Positions 46,008 through 54,675 of a stretch of 64,000 nt of DNA are shown here, one piece after another. Both the position numbers and the translations under genes were made by a program. The stretch is from positions 1 to 64,000 of the forward strand of contig NZ_CALTZE010000002.1 in NCBI RefSeq assembly GCF_943913695.1, in the 5' to 3' direction. The notes beneath the pieces were generated by a model. The model was not told where the DNA came from and did not search any database. It was given only the letters and a program-made list of their open reading frames with translations. Source of the DNA: an uncultured Marmoricola sp. (GTDB lineage: Bacteria > Actinomycetota > Actinomycetes > Propionibacteriales > Nocardioidaceae). Each line of letters opens with the position of its first letter. Positions within the stretch are counted from its first letter, which is position 1.

Positions 46008-47888
46008 GTGCCGCCCGCCGACCACGTCACGTCAGGCCCGGGGGACCGCATCGAGGAGCCGATCCAGCACCCGATCTGGGACCCGATCGAGGGATCTGCC
46101 GAGCCCGTGACGCGTGCTGCCGACCGGCCGCAGTGGGCGCAGCCGCTGCACGTCGCCCTGGTGCTGCTGGCGGTGCTGGCGGTGGCCGCCGCGGTCACCG
46201 TGGTCGTGATCGTCCCGCGTCCACCGCAGGTGCCCTACCTGGTCACCGCGGTCGCGCTCTTCGCCGCGCTCGGACTCGCCAACGTCCTGCTGGGGGTGCT
46301 GACGTGGTGGCGGCGACCGCACAACCGCATCGGGTTCCTGCTGTGCGTGTGCGGCTTCCTCTTCATGCTGGCGATGGCGGCCAACAGCGAGCTTCCGGTG
46401 CTCTACCCGGTGGGGTTCGTCGCCGGGCAGGCGACCGTGGCGGCGGTGCTGCACGTCCTGCTCGCCTTCCCCTCGGGTCGGCTGAGCACCCCGGGCGCCC
46501 GCCTGCTGGTCGTGGCCGCGTATGCCGTGACCGCCGGCCTCGACACGGTCCGGATCGGCCGGATCCTCTCCGGCGACCTCGTACTGGGGCTCGAGAGCGG
46601 GCTGGACCGCTGGGTCCTGCTCGCCCAGCGCGGGCTGGGCGCGCTCGTGCTGCTGTCGGCCGGCGCCTACCTGGCGGCGCGGGTCCGCAGCCGGTCGCGC
46701 CGCCAGGGTCCTGGGGGCGGAGCCCTGGCCGCCGTCTACGCCTGGGGCGTCGCCGTCCTGTGGTTCATCCCGCTGTCGGCGAACCTGCTCGCGCCGGCGC
46801 TGCGTTGGGAGCCGGTGCCGCTGTTCGTGGCCCAGACGCTGGCGCTGCTCACCATGCCGGTCGTCCTCTCCGTCGGCATCCTGCGGGGCGGGTTCGCCCG
46901 CATCGGCCGCATCGAGGAGCTGGGCGCCACCCTGGCGACCGGCACCGGCGGCTACCCGGCCCTGCGCGCGGCGGTGGCGGGGGCCCTCGGCGACCCGAGC
47001 GCCGAGCTGGTGATGGCGTCGGCGGGCGACGCACCCGCACCGGGGCGCGGCCGCGTGCGCTGCCAGGGCAGCTCAGGCTCGTTCGGTGCGATCGACTACG
47101 ACCTCGAGCTCAACGCCGACCCGCGACCGGTCGTCCAGGTGGCCGACGTGGTCTCCCTGGCCCTGGAGCGCGACCGGCTGCTCGCCGAGCTCGTCGCCGG
47201 ACGCGAGCAGGTAGTCGCGTCGCGGGCTCGCCTGGTCGAGGTGGCCGACGTCGAGCGCCGGCGGGTGGTCACCCAGCTGCACGACGTCGTCCAGTCGCGC
47301 CTGGTGCTCGCCGCCGCCCACCTCGGCACGGCTGCCGCCCGCCTTCCCGTCGCGGCGGTCGACGACGGTGACGGGGACGGGTCGTCGACGGGGACGGCGC
47401 CGGGTCTGATCATCGAGGCCCGCGACCGGTTGGAGGAGACGCTCGAGGAGATCCGGCGGCTGATCCAGGGACTGCTCCCGGCGACGCTCACCGACCTGGG
47501 GCTGGTCGCCGCCGTCGAGGAGCTGCTCGACCGTACGCCGCTGCGCACGCGCCTGGAGGTCGACGAGGACGGCGTCGGCACCGACCTGCCCGAGGCAGTG
47601 GCACTCGGCACCTACGCGATCGCCGCCGAGGCGGTCGCCAACGCAGTGAAGCACTCAGGGGCCTCGGAGGTCAGGGTCGAGCTGGTCCGGCGGCCCGGCG
47701 TCCTCGTCCTCGTCGTGGCCGACGACGGGCGTGGCGGCGTGGGGGAGGCCCACCACTCCGGCGCCGGGACGGGCCTGGGGCTGCAGAGCATGGCCGACCG
47801 CGCCGAGACCATGGGCGGGCGACTCACGGTCGCGAGTCGCCCGGGTCACGGGACCCTCGTGCGCCTGGAGCTGCCGTGCGGGTCGTGA
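46008..47888 (+). CDS. Sensor histidine kinase (NarL-type partner)
   Basis: 626 residues. Several membrane segments span roughly 45-300 (PLHVALVLLAVLAVAAAVTV is the first). The HisKA_3 dimerisation helix VERRRVVTQLHDVVQSRLVL carries the phospho-His near 424, and the ATPase shows AEAVANAVKHSGAS, VVADDGRGG and GTGLGLQSMADR. An insert rich in Asp and Gly (DDGDGDGSSTG) lies in the helix region. TATCCT ends six bases before the GTG. The stop overlaps the response-regulator gene by 13 bases. The signal is unknown; the membrane part has no recognised extracellular sensor. Confidence 0.9.
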   Translation: MPPADHVTSGPGDRIEEPIQHPIWDPIEGSAEPVTRAADRPQWAQPLHVALVLLAVLAVAAAVTVVVIVPRPPQVPYLVTAVALFAALGLANVLLGVLTWWRRPHNRIGFLLCVCGFLFMLAMAANSELPVLYPVGFVAGQATVAAVLHVLLAFPSGRLSTPGARLLVVAAYAVTAGLDTVRIGRILSGDLVLGLESGLDRWVLLAQRGLGALVLLSAGAYLAARVRSRSRRQGPGGGALAAVYAWGVAVLWFIPLSANLLAPALRWEPVPLFVAQTLALLTMPVVLSVGILRGGFARIGRIEELGATLATGTGGYPALRAAVAGALGDPSAELVMASAGDAPAPGRGRVRCQGSSGSFGAIDYDLELNADPRPVVQVADVVSLALERDRLLAELVAGREQVVASRARLVEVADVERRRVVTQLHDVVQSRLVLAAAHLGTAAARLPVAAVDDGDGDGSSTGTAPGLIIEARDRLEETLEEIRRLIQGLLPATLTDLGLVAAVEELLDRTPLRTRLEVDEDGVGTDLPEAVALGTYAIAAEAVANAVKHSGASEVRVELVRRPGVLVLVVADDGRGGVGEAHHSGAGTGLGLQSMADRAETMGGRLTVASRPGHGTLVRLELPCGS

Positions 47889-48517
47889 TCGTCGAGGACG
47901 AGACGCTGCTCCGGCACGGACTCGTCTCCCTGCTGCAGAGCGAGGACGTCGACGTCGTGGCCACGGCCGCAGACGCCGTGGGAGCGCTGCGGGAGGTCCG
48001 GCGGGTGCGGCCCGACCTTCTGGTCACCGACGTGCGCATCCCGCCGGGTGGCGCCACCGACGGGCTGGACACCGCTCTACAGCTGCGGGTCGAGCAACCC
48101 GGCCTGGCGGTGATGGTGCTCTCGCAGTACGTCGCCCGCCGTCACGGCGCGCAGCTGCTCCGTCAGGACGCGCGCGGGGTGGGCTACCAGCTCAAGCAGC
48201 GCATCGGCCACGTGCACAGCTTCGTGCAGGACCTCCGGCGCGTCGCCGTCGGTGGCACCGCCCTGGACCCCGACGTCGTACGCCTGCTGCTCGGACATGC
48301 CGGCGACCCGGTGGAGCGACTGACACCGCGGCAGCGAGAGGTGCTCGCCCTGGTCGCCCAGGGTCGCTCCAACGCGGCGATCGCGGAGCGCCTGGGCGTC
48401 GGCGAGAAGGCGGTGGTGGCGCACACGTCACGGATCTACGACGAGCTCGGCATCCACGCCGACGGCGACGACCACCGCAGGGTGCTGGCCGTGCTGCGGT
48501 TCCTGACCCGGGAGTAA
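47876..48517 (+). CDS. NarL/LuxR-family response regulator
   Basis: 213 residues. The receiver has VVIVEDETLLRHGL with the acidic pocket and LLVTDVRIPP with the phospho-Asp; the lysine is in YQLKQRIGH. The LuxR-type HTH is RLTPRQREVLALVAQGRSNA followed by AIAERLGVGEKAVVAHTSRI. It is translated in overlap with the kinase and is its obvious partner. A perfect palindrome 34 bases past its stop precedes the next gene's promoter and is a candidate binding site. Confidence 0.92.
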   Translation: MRVVIVEDETLLRHGLVSLLQSEDVDVVATAADAVGALREVRRVRPDLLVTDVRIPPGGATDGLDTALQLRVEQPGLAVMVLSQYVARRHGAQLLRQDARGVGYQLKQRIGHVHSFVQDLRRVAVGGTALDPDVVRLLLGHAGDPVERLTPRQREVLALVAQGRSNAAIAERLGVGEKAVVAHTSRIYDELGIHADGDDHRRVLAVLRFLTRE

Positions 48518-48550
48518 ACGGGGCGGAGAGTGGCGAACCGGGCGCCGAGC

Positions 48551-48595
48551 ATGGACCTGGGTCCATTCCTGGTCGCCCGGTGCGCTGCCTACAGT
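48551..48595 (+). promoter_or_regulatory. Palindrome and -10 box upstream of the large secreted protein gene
   Basis: ATGGACC-TG-GGTCCAT (48551-48566) is a perfect inverted repeat. TACAGT (48590-48595) is the likely -10, so the palindrome abuts the -35 position, where an activator would contact RNA polymerase. The leader of about 50 bases then runs to the ATG. Confidence 0.6.
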
Positions 48596-48650
48596 CCGCT
48601 CGGACCCCCACGATCCGACGGATCGCGGTGAACGGACGGAGACGCCAGGC

Positions 48651-51600
48651 ATGACCCTGACACCCAGTGGAGCACGACCCGCACCCCTCCGACACCGCTG
48701 GCGCCGAGCCGTGGGCGTGGCGGCCGTCGGTGCGATGGTGGCCGGTCCGGCCCTCGTCGTCGTCACGGTCGCGCCGGCCACTGCGGCCACCGGCGGCGTG
48801 TGTGTCTACGGCTTCACCGGCGGCGAGCAGAGCTGGGTCGTCCCGGCCGGGGTGACCTCCACGACCGTCACGGCCATCGGCGCCACCCCCCGGGGTGAGA
48901 GGCCCGAGCAGGGCGGCGGACCGGGCGCGAGGGTGACCGCCACCCTGAGCGGGCTGGTGCCCGGCAGCACGCTCTACCTCGAGGTGGGCGGAGAGGACGG
49001 CTGGAACGGTGGCGGCGCGGGCGGCTCCGGACGCGGCTCCGACGGGGTCCACGGCGGCGGCGCCAGCGATGTGCGGACCGTGAGCCGGACGGCGAGCGGC
49101 ACCCTGACGTCGCGGCTCCTGGTCGCCGGCGGGGGCGGCGGGGACGCCGCCGGGCCCTCCTCCGGCGGCGAGGCCGGCGGCACCGGCGGCTTCCGTGGCT
49201 TCGGCAACGCGACCGGCGGCCAGGGTGGCTCGGCCACGGCCGGAGGCGCGGGCGGGGCCGGAGCGTCGGGATACGTGACCCGCCCCGGCGAGACCTACCG
49301 ACCGGGCGACCGCGGCGGCGACGGCCAGCTCGGTCAGGGCGGTGACGGCGCCTTCGGCTTCGAGCGCGACACCGCGGGTGGCGGCGGCGGGGGCGGCTAC
49401 TACGGCGGCGGTGGTGGTGGCGGTGGCGGCTACGCCGTCGACTCGACCGGCCGGCCGACGTACACCGACACCGGTGCCGGCGGGGGCGGCGGCTCGTCGT
49501 ACGGTCCGGCTGGCGCCCAGGTCCTGATCAGCGGCGAGCCGGCCGCCATCAAGATCACCGACCCGACGATGGTGCCGCCCTCGGCCCCGCGCCAGCCGCA
49601 GGCCACCGCGGACAACCGCAGCGCCCAGCTCTCGTGGACCCCGCCGGCCGACGACGGCGGCTGCGCCGTGACCAGCTACACGATCACGCCGTACGACGTC
49701 ACCGGGGGGCAGAGCGTCGCTGGACGCCCGGTCACCGTCACGGGGACCACGGCCACGGTCACCGGCCTGACCGAGGGCCGTGACTACCGGTTCGGTCTCG
49801 TCGCGAACAACCCGGCGGGCAGCTCGGGCATCGCCACCACCGGGTCGGTGCGCCCCTTCTCCGACGCCGGCTTCACCGGCACCCCGCCCGACGCGGCGGT
49901 GGACCAGCCCTACGACTTCAGCTTCACCCCCAGCGGATACCCCGCTGCCAGCCTCAGCGTCACCGGCGGCGCCCTGCCACCGGGTCTGTCGCTCAGCTCG
50001 GCCGGCCAGCTCTCCGGCACGCCCACCGCCACCGGCGACTACAGCTTCGAGGTGACGGCCACCAACGGTGCCGGCGCCGCCCAGCGGCGGTCCTTCACGC
50101 TGACGGTGAAGCAGTCGGTGCCCGGCGCTCCTACCGGCGTGACCGCGACCGCAGGACCTTCCTCGGCTGACGTGTCCTGGACCGCCCCGGCCTACACCGG
50201 CATCGGCCCGGTCACCGGCTACACCGTCACTGCGCGCGACACCACCGACCAGTCCGCGGCCACCGTCACCACGACGACCACCGGCACGTCGACGACGGTC
50301 ACCGGGCTCACTCCCGGGCACGACTGGGTCTTCACCGTCGTCGCCGCCAACGCCGCGGGCCGCAGCGAGGCCTCCTCGGCCTCGGCTCCGGTGACGCCGT
50401 ACGCCGCTCCGGGCATCGGCGCCGCACCGGTGCCGGACGCCGTCGTGGGAAGTGCCTACCGCTTCGAGTTCACCGCCACCGGCTACCCCGCGCCGACCTT
50501 CTCGGTCTTGTCGGGGGCGCTGCCGCCCGGACTGGACCTGAGCCCGGGGGGAGTGCTCAGCGGGCGGCCCACGACCGCGGGCTCCTACGACTTCACCGTG
50601 CGGGCCGCCAACGGCCGCGACCCGGCGGCCACCCGCAACGTGACTCTGACCGTCACCGCCACCCGGCCCGGTGCCCCGACGGGGGTCACGGCCACCGCGG
50701 GCAACACCTCGGCCGACGTCGCGTGGACCGCACCCTCGTCGACCGGCGGCTCGCCCCTGACCGGCTACACCGTCACTGCCCGGGACACGACCGACACCAG
50801 CGCCGCGACGGTCACACGGACCACGACGGGCACCTCCGTGACGGTGTCGGGGCTGACTCCCGGTCACGCATGGACCTTCACGGTGGCGGCATCCAACGCC
50901 GTGGGAGCAGGGCCGGACTCCGCACCCTCGGACCCCGTGACGCCGTACTCCTCGCCCACGATCGGCGGGACGCCGCCGGACGGCACCGCCGGCGCGGCCT
51001 ACTCGTTCGCGTTCGACACCGGCGGGTCCCCGGCACCCACGGTCTCCGCCACGGGTGCCCTGCCCCCCGGACTGACGCTCAGCCCTGCGGGCGTGCTGTC
51101 GGGCACCCCCACCACGGCGGGCAGTTACGACTTCACCGTCGTCGCGGACAACGGACGGGCCACCCCGGCACGCCGCGCGGTCACGGTGAAGGTCGTGGCC
51201 GGCCAGGCCGCCGCGGTGTCGGCCACCGGAGGCTCGGGACAGGCGGGCACCGCGGGGCAGCCGTTCGCCGACCCGCTGGTCGCCACCGTCACCGACGCCT
51301 ACGGCAACCCGGTCGCGGGTCAGCGCGTCACCTTCACCGTGGTCTCCGGCTCGGCTTCCTTCGCCGGCCCGGCCACGACGTCGACCGTGGTCACGAACGC
51401 TGACGGGCAGGCTACCTCGTCCGTGCTCACCGCGGGTCGCACCTCAGGACCCGTCCGTGTCACCGCCTCCGCAGGATCGGCCACCACGGCCACCTACAGC
51501 CTCACCGTCTTGTCGGTCACCTCGGCGCGCGCCGACCTGCAGGTCTCGGTCACGGCTCCGTCGACGGTCCAGCGCGGGAAGCCCTTCACCGCGACGGTGA

Positions 51601-51887
51601 CGGTGCGCAACGCCGGCCCCAACGCAGCGTCGGCGACGACGATCGGCGTGGACCTCGGACCCGGCCTGCTGGTGAGCGAGGCCAAGGGCGCCGCCGTCAC
51701 GCTGCCCAGCGCCGTGCTCTACCGGGTCCCGGGCCTGGCCAGCGGGGCCACCGTGTCCTACACGGTGACCGTGAAGCCGGTCGCCTTCCTGCTGCCGGGC
51801 ACGTGGATCAAGGCCACCGCGTTGTCGGCCGTGCCGGACCCGCGCCTGACCAACAACCTGGCGGCCGCCGGCATCCGCCTGCGCTGA
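48651..51887 (+). CDS. Large secreted glycine-rich, Fn3 and Ig-like repeat protein
   Basis: 1078 residues. Signal peptide 1-46 (hydrophobic, ending APATAATGG); a beta region; a glycine-rich domain to about 295 with GGGGGDAAGPSSGGEAGG and runs of up to nine Gly; then alternating Fn3 (about 310, 490, 673) and putative-Ig domains with the ALPPGL...LSGTPT signature (about 406, 585, 766); a Big_1 domain (about 853-960) and a DUF11-like C-terminal domain. No LPXTG or C-terminal membrane anchor is present, so it is released or held non-covalently. An adhesive or matrix role is likely. The Fn3 and Ig copies are near-repeats of each other, which points to internal duplication. Confidence 0.88.
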   Translation: MTLTPSGARPAPLRHRWRRAVGVAAVGAMVAGPALVVVTVAPATAATGGVCVYGFTGGEQSWVVPAGVTSTTVTAIGATPRGERPEQGGGPGARVTATLSGLVPGSTLYLEVGGEDGWNGGGAGGSGRGSDGVHGGGASDVRTVSRTASGTLTSRLLVAGGGGGDAAGPSSGGEAGGTGGFRGFGNATGGQGGSATAGGAGGAGASGYVTRPGETYRPGDRGGDGQLGQGGDGAFGFERDTAGGGGGGGYYGGGGGGGGGYAVDSTGRPTYTDTGAGGGGGSSYGPAGAQVLISGEPAAIKITDPTMVPPSAPRQPQATADNRSAQLSWTPPADDGGCAVTSYTITPYDVTGGQSVAGRPVTVTGTTATVTGLTEGRDYRFGLVANNPAGSSGIATTGSVRPFSDAGFTGTPPDAAVDQPYDFSFTPSGYPAASLSVTGGALPPGLSLSSAGQLSGTPTATGDYSFEVTATNGAGAAQRRSFTLTVKQSVPGAPTGVTATAGPSSADVSWTAPAYTGIGPVTGYTVTARDTTDQSAATVTTTTTGTSTTVTGLTPGHDWVFTVVAANAAGRSEASSASAPVTPYAAPGIGAAPVPDAVVGSAYRFEFTATGYPAPTFSVLSGALPPGLDLSPGGVLSGRPTTAGSYDFTVRAANGRDPAATRNVTLTVTATRPGAPTGVTATAGNTSADVAWTAPSSTGGSPLTGYTVTARDTTDTSAATVTRTTTGTSVTVSGLTPGHAWTFTVAASNAVGAGPDSAPSDPVTPYSSPTIGGTPPDGTAGAAYSFAFDTGGSPAPTVSATGALPPGLTLSPAGVLSGTPTTAGSYDFTVVADNGRATPARRAVTVKVVAGQAAAVSATGGSGQAGTAGQPFADPLVATVTDAYGNPVAGQRVTFTVVSGSASFAGPATTSTVVTNADGQATSSVLTAGRTSGPVRVTASAGSATTATYSLTVLSVTSARADLQVSVTAPSTVQRGKPFTATVTVRNAGPNAASATTIGVDLGPGLLVSEAKGAAVTLPSAVLYRVPGLASGATVSYTVTVKPVAFLLPGTWIKATALSAVPDPRLTNNLAAAGIRLR

Positions 51888-51956
51888 GCGGGACACTCGC
51901 CGCTGCGCGAGCCGCGGCCCATGCTCGAGCTGTGTGCGATCGCCTAACGTCGTTGC

Positions 51957-52685
51957 ATGAGCGCCGTGGACTTCGTCGGGGTCCGACTCGACGCACTCGA
52001 CGTCCGTCGGGTCGCGACCTTCTGGGCAGACCTGATGGGCTGGCGGCTGACGGAGCGGGCTGACGGGGCAGTCGTCGTCATGCCCACCGCGTCGTCCGGC
52101 TATCCGGTCGCCGTCTGCGCTGCGAGCGAGCCGAAGGGCAGCCAGAACCGGATCCACCTCGACCTCACGACGACCTCGGCGTCCGACATGCGCCTGCTGA
52201 TCTCGCGCGCCCACGACCTCGGCGCGACCGATGTCGACATCGGCCAGTCGCCGGACGAGCCGCACACGGTGCTCGCCGACCCGGAGGGCAACGAGCTCTG
52301 TGTCATCGACCCGGGCAACCGGTTCCTCGACGGCACCGGTGCCGTCGGCGCGATCAACTGCGACGGCACCCAGGCGCTGGGCTACTTCTGGAGCGAGGCG
52401 CTGGACTGGCCGCTGGTCTGGGACCAGGACGAGGAGACGGCGATCCAGTCGCGGGCGGGTGGCTCCAAGATCACGTGGAGCGGACCGCCCTTGATGCCGC
52501 GCCAGGGTCGGGACCGACTGCGTCTCGAGCTCGCCACATCCGGTCCGCTGGCCGAGGCTGCCGCGCACCTGGAGTCTGTCGGCGCGCGTGTCGTGAGCGA
52601 ACCGTCGTCTGGAGAGGTCGTCGTCGAGGACCCGGACGGCAATCACTTCCACCTTGTCTCTGCGGCGATACCAAGTCACCGATAA
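51957..52685 (+). CDS. Two-domain VOC (glyoxalase-like) protein
   Basis: 242 residues, two similar halves. The first starts VDFVGVRLDALDVRRVATFW and holds NRIHLDLTT and LADPEGNELCVI; the second runs from GAINCDGTQALGYFWSEALD to VVVEDPDGNHFHLVS. This is the Glyoxalase_6-type arrangement; the function is unknown. TAACGT ends six bases before the ATG, predicting a leaderless mRNA. Base composition is a little less GC-rich than upstream genes. Confidence 0.82.
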   Translation: MSAVDFVGVRLDALDVRRVATFWADLMGWRLTERADGAVVVMPTASSGYPVAVCAASEPKGSQNRIHLDLTTTSASDMRLLISRAHDLGATDVDIGQSPDEPHTVLADPEGNELCVIDPGNRFLDGTGAVGAINCDGTQALGYFWSEALDWPLVWDQDEETAIQSRAGGSKITWSGPPLMPRQGRDRLRLELATSGPLAEAAAHLESVGARVVSEPSSGEVVVEDPDGNHFHLVSAAIPSHR

Positions 52686-52821
52686 GCGACATTATGTCAA
52701 CTTCCTCACGCGCGGCGCCTGATGCAGCATCACAGGCCCGCTCCCCCGGCTCCGGTCCAGAGCACACCGCAATCGGGGCACTACTGCTCCCGGTCAGGTC
52801 AGAGCCGGTGCCGATCCTGGG

Positions 52822-53229
52822 TCAGGGCAACAGAGTGAATGCCTCGACGTGCCTCGGACGCACGACCCCGAAGTGGCGCCTGTCCACCGTGGCGACCTCG
52901 GCGACACCCAGTCGCTCGGCTGCAGCTACCACTGATGCGTCCACTGTCCCCAACGGCAGGTCTCGGTAGGCCGCGACGAGCTCAGCGACGCGCATCCAGT
53001 CCGAGGGCGCCACGGGCTCCACGACGAAGGCTCCGGCAGCCACATCGCCGAGGAACCGGACCTCGGGTCCTACACCGAGTCTCGTCGCCAGCAGGTGGAC
53101 GACCTCGGTGATCACCAGCGTGGGGACGATCAAGGCACCCGGATGGGTTTCCAGGAGCTCCAACGAAGCGCGGTGATGGGCATCATCGGCGTCGACGTAG
53201 GCGTAGAGCGGACCTGCATCGACGATCAA
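52822..53229 (-). CDS. PIN-domain toxin (VapC-like)
   Basis: 135 residues. The PIN RNase acidic residues are visible in MIVDAGPLYAY (Asp4), VITEVVHLL (Glu), TVDASVVAAAERL (Asp) and VATVDRRHF (Asp). Such toxins cleave tRNA or rRNA when freed from antitoxin. The start is a TTG that overlaps the antitoxin stop (TTGA), a rare start that should keep toxin yield low and coupled to antitoxin translation. Confidence 0.88.
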   Translation of the reverse strand: MIVDAGPLYAYVDADDAHHRASLELLETHPGALIVPTLVITEVVHLLATRLGVGPEVRFLGDVAAGAFVVEPVAPSDWMRVAELVAAYRDLPLGTVDASVVAAAERLGVAEVATVDRRHFGVVRPRHVEAFTLLP

Positions 53230-53459
53230 TGCCGAGATGGCGCGACCTCCGCGGCCAGGATCTCCTCGATGCGTTCGGAGATGTCGGCCCGCCCGCTCCG
53301 ACCAGCCCCGGCAGCCCCGAGCCGGCGCGACCCCGGCGAGCCGAGGTACGCCTCCAGAGCCTCGCGGTTGATCGCTGAGATGGTGGTCCCCCGTCGCTGC
53401 GCCTCGTGGCGCAGCTGGGCGTCCAGCGCATCGGGGATCTTCACGGTGGTGCGCTTCAT
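53226..53459 (-). CDS. VapB-like ribbon-helix-helix antitoxin
   Basis: 77 residues. MKRTTVKIPDALDAQLRHEA and TTISAINREALEAYLG form a ribbon-helix-helix DNA-binding domain; the C-terminal part, ADISERIEEILAAEV, should wrap the toxin. I chose the ATG seven bases after TATGCT; an ATG four codons earlier lies inside that -10 and a palindrome. It is upstream of and overlapping with the PIN gene. Confidence 0.85.
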   Translation of the reverse strand: MKRTTVKIPDALDAQLRHEAQRRGTTISAINREALEAYLGSPGSRRLGAAGAGRSGRADISERIEEILAAEVAPSRH

Positions 53460-53473
53460 GTATGCCAGCATAC
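53460..53473. promoter_or_regulatory. vapB operator over the -10 box
   Basis: GTATGC-CA-GCATAC is a perfect inverted repeat that contains the minus-strand -10 TATGCT (53471-53466) and ends at the base next to the antitoxin ATG. RHH antitoxins usually bind such sites to repress their own operon. Confidence 0.65.
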
Positions 53474-53484
53474 CTTTGCCAAGG

Positions 53485-54675
53485 TCAGTGCCGCACCGGC
53501 GCGACGCCGGTGTAGCCCTCGGCGAGGTACGTCGACCCGGCCGGTGACGACACGAGCGAGGTGAGCTCGCCGACCTGGCGGCGTACGTCGAAGTCGCTGG
53601 CCTCGGGCAGGCGGTGCAGCATCGTGGTCATCCAGTAGGAGAAGTGCTGCGCCCGCCACACCCGCTGCAGCGCCCGGTCGGCGTAGGAGTCCAGCGCGTC
53701 GTCGATGCCGGAGCGCAGGTGGCGCTCGAGCTCCTCGGCCAGCACCCGGACGTCGGCGAGGGCGAGGTTGAGGCCCTTGGCGCCGGTCGGCGGGACGGTG
53801 TGGGCGGCGTCGCCGGCCAGCACGAGGTTGCCGTGGCGCATCGGCTCCTGCACGAAGCTGCGGAAGGGCAGCACCGTCCTGGAGGTGATCGGACCCTCCT
53901 TGAGCACGTGGCCGTTGCTGCCGACGCGCGACTGCAGCTCCTCCCAGATGCGGTCGTCCGACCAGTCGTCGACGTCCTCGGTCGGGTCGCACTGGAAGTA
54001 CATCCGCTGCAGGGACTCCGTGCGCTGGCTGATCAGCGCGAAGCCGCGGTCGGAGTGGCTGTAGATGAGCTCCTCGCTGCTCGGCGGCGCCTCGCACAGG
54101 ATGCCGAACCAGGCGAACGGATACTCCCGGAAGAACTGCCGGCGCAGCGTCTCGGGGAACTCCTGGCGGCAGATGCTGCGCGAGCCGTCGGAGCCGACCA
54201 GGACCTTCGCCGCGACCTCGCGCGCGACGCCGTCGCTGTCGGTGAACCTCATCCGCGGACGGTCGGTGGTGACCTCGGCGACCGAGACGTCGCGTACGCC
54301 GAAGCACACCTCTCCCCCGTCGCGTGCCCGCGCGTCGGCGAGGTCGATGAAGACGTCGGTCTGCGGGTAGAGCTGGGTGCTCGCCCCGACCGACCCCTGG
54401 AAGTCGATGCGGTGGCTCGCGCCGCCGAAGGCCAGCTCGATGCCGTCGTGGCGGTAGCCGTCGCGGAGCACGCGGTCGGAGACGCCCGACTCGACGAGCA
54501 GCCGGACGCTGTCCTGCTCGAGGATCCCGGCCCGGTGGGTGTGCTCGATCTCCTCACGGCTGCGGATGTCGATGGCGACCGACTCGATCCCGGCGCGCTG
54601 CAGCAGGTGCGCGAGCATCAGTCCGGCCGGACCGGCGCCGACGATGGCGACCTCCGTCGTCGTCGTGCGGCTCAC
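53485..54675 (-). CDS. pobA: 4-hydroxybenzoate 3-monooxygenase
   Basis: 396 residues. VAIVGAGPAGLMLAHLLQRA is the FAD fold, HRAGILEQDSVRLL a PobA-typical segment, KVLVGSDGSRSICRQ the DG motif and LAGDAAHTVPPTGAKGLNLA the GD motif. It converts 4-hydroxybenzoate to protocatechuate using NAD(P)H and oxygen. The GTG overlaps the upstream pca gene stop by four bases. It is the last gene of the operon that then cleaves its product, so the five genes carry 4-hydroxybenzoate to 3-oxoadipate. Confidence 0.93.
   Translation of the reverse strand: MSRTTTTEVAIVGAGPAGLMLAHLLQRAGIESVAIDIRSREEIEHTHRAGILEQDSVRLLVESGVSDRVLRDGYRHDGIELAFGGASHRIDFQGSVGASTQLYPQTDVFIDLADARARDGGEVCFGVRDVSVAEVTTDRPRMRFTDSDGVAREVAAKVLVGSDGSRSICRQEFPETLRRQFFREYPFAWFGILCEAPPSSEELIYSHSDRGFALISQRTESLQRMYFQCDPTEDVDDWSDDRIWEELQSRVGSNGHVLKEGPITSRTVLPFRSFVQEPMRHGNLVLAGDAAHTVPPTGAKGLNLALADVRVLAEELERHLRSGIDDALDSYADRALQRVWRAQHFSYWMTTMLHRLPEASDFDVRRQVGELTSLVSSPAGSTYLAEGYTGVAPVRH

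Noticed and set aside
52688..52698. GACAT-T-ATGTC palindrome just after the two-domain VOC gene
   Set aside because: Short, at a gene end, no promoter near; too weak for an operator or terminator call.
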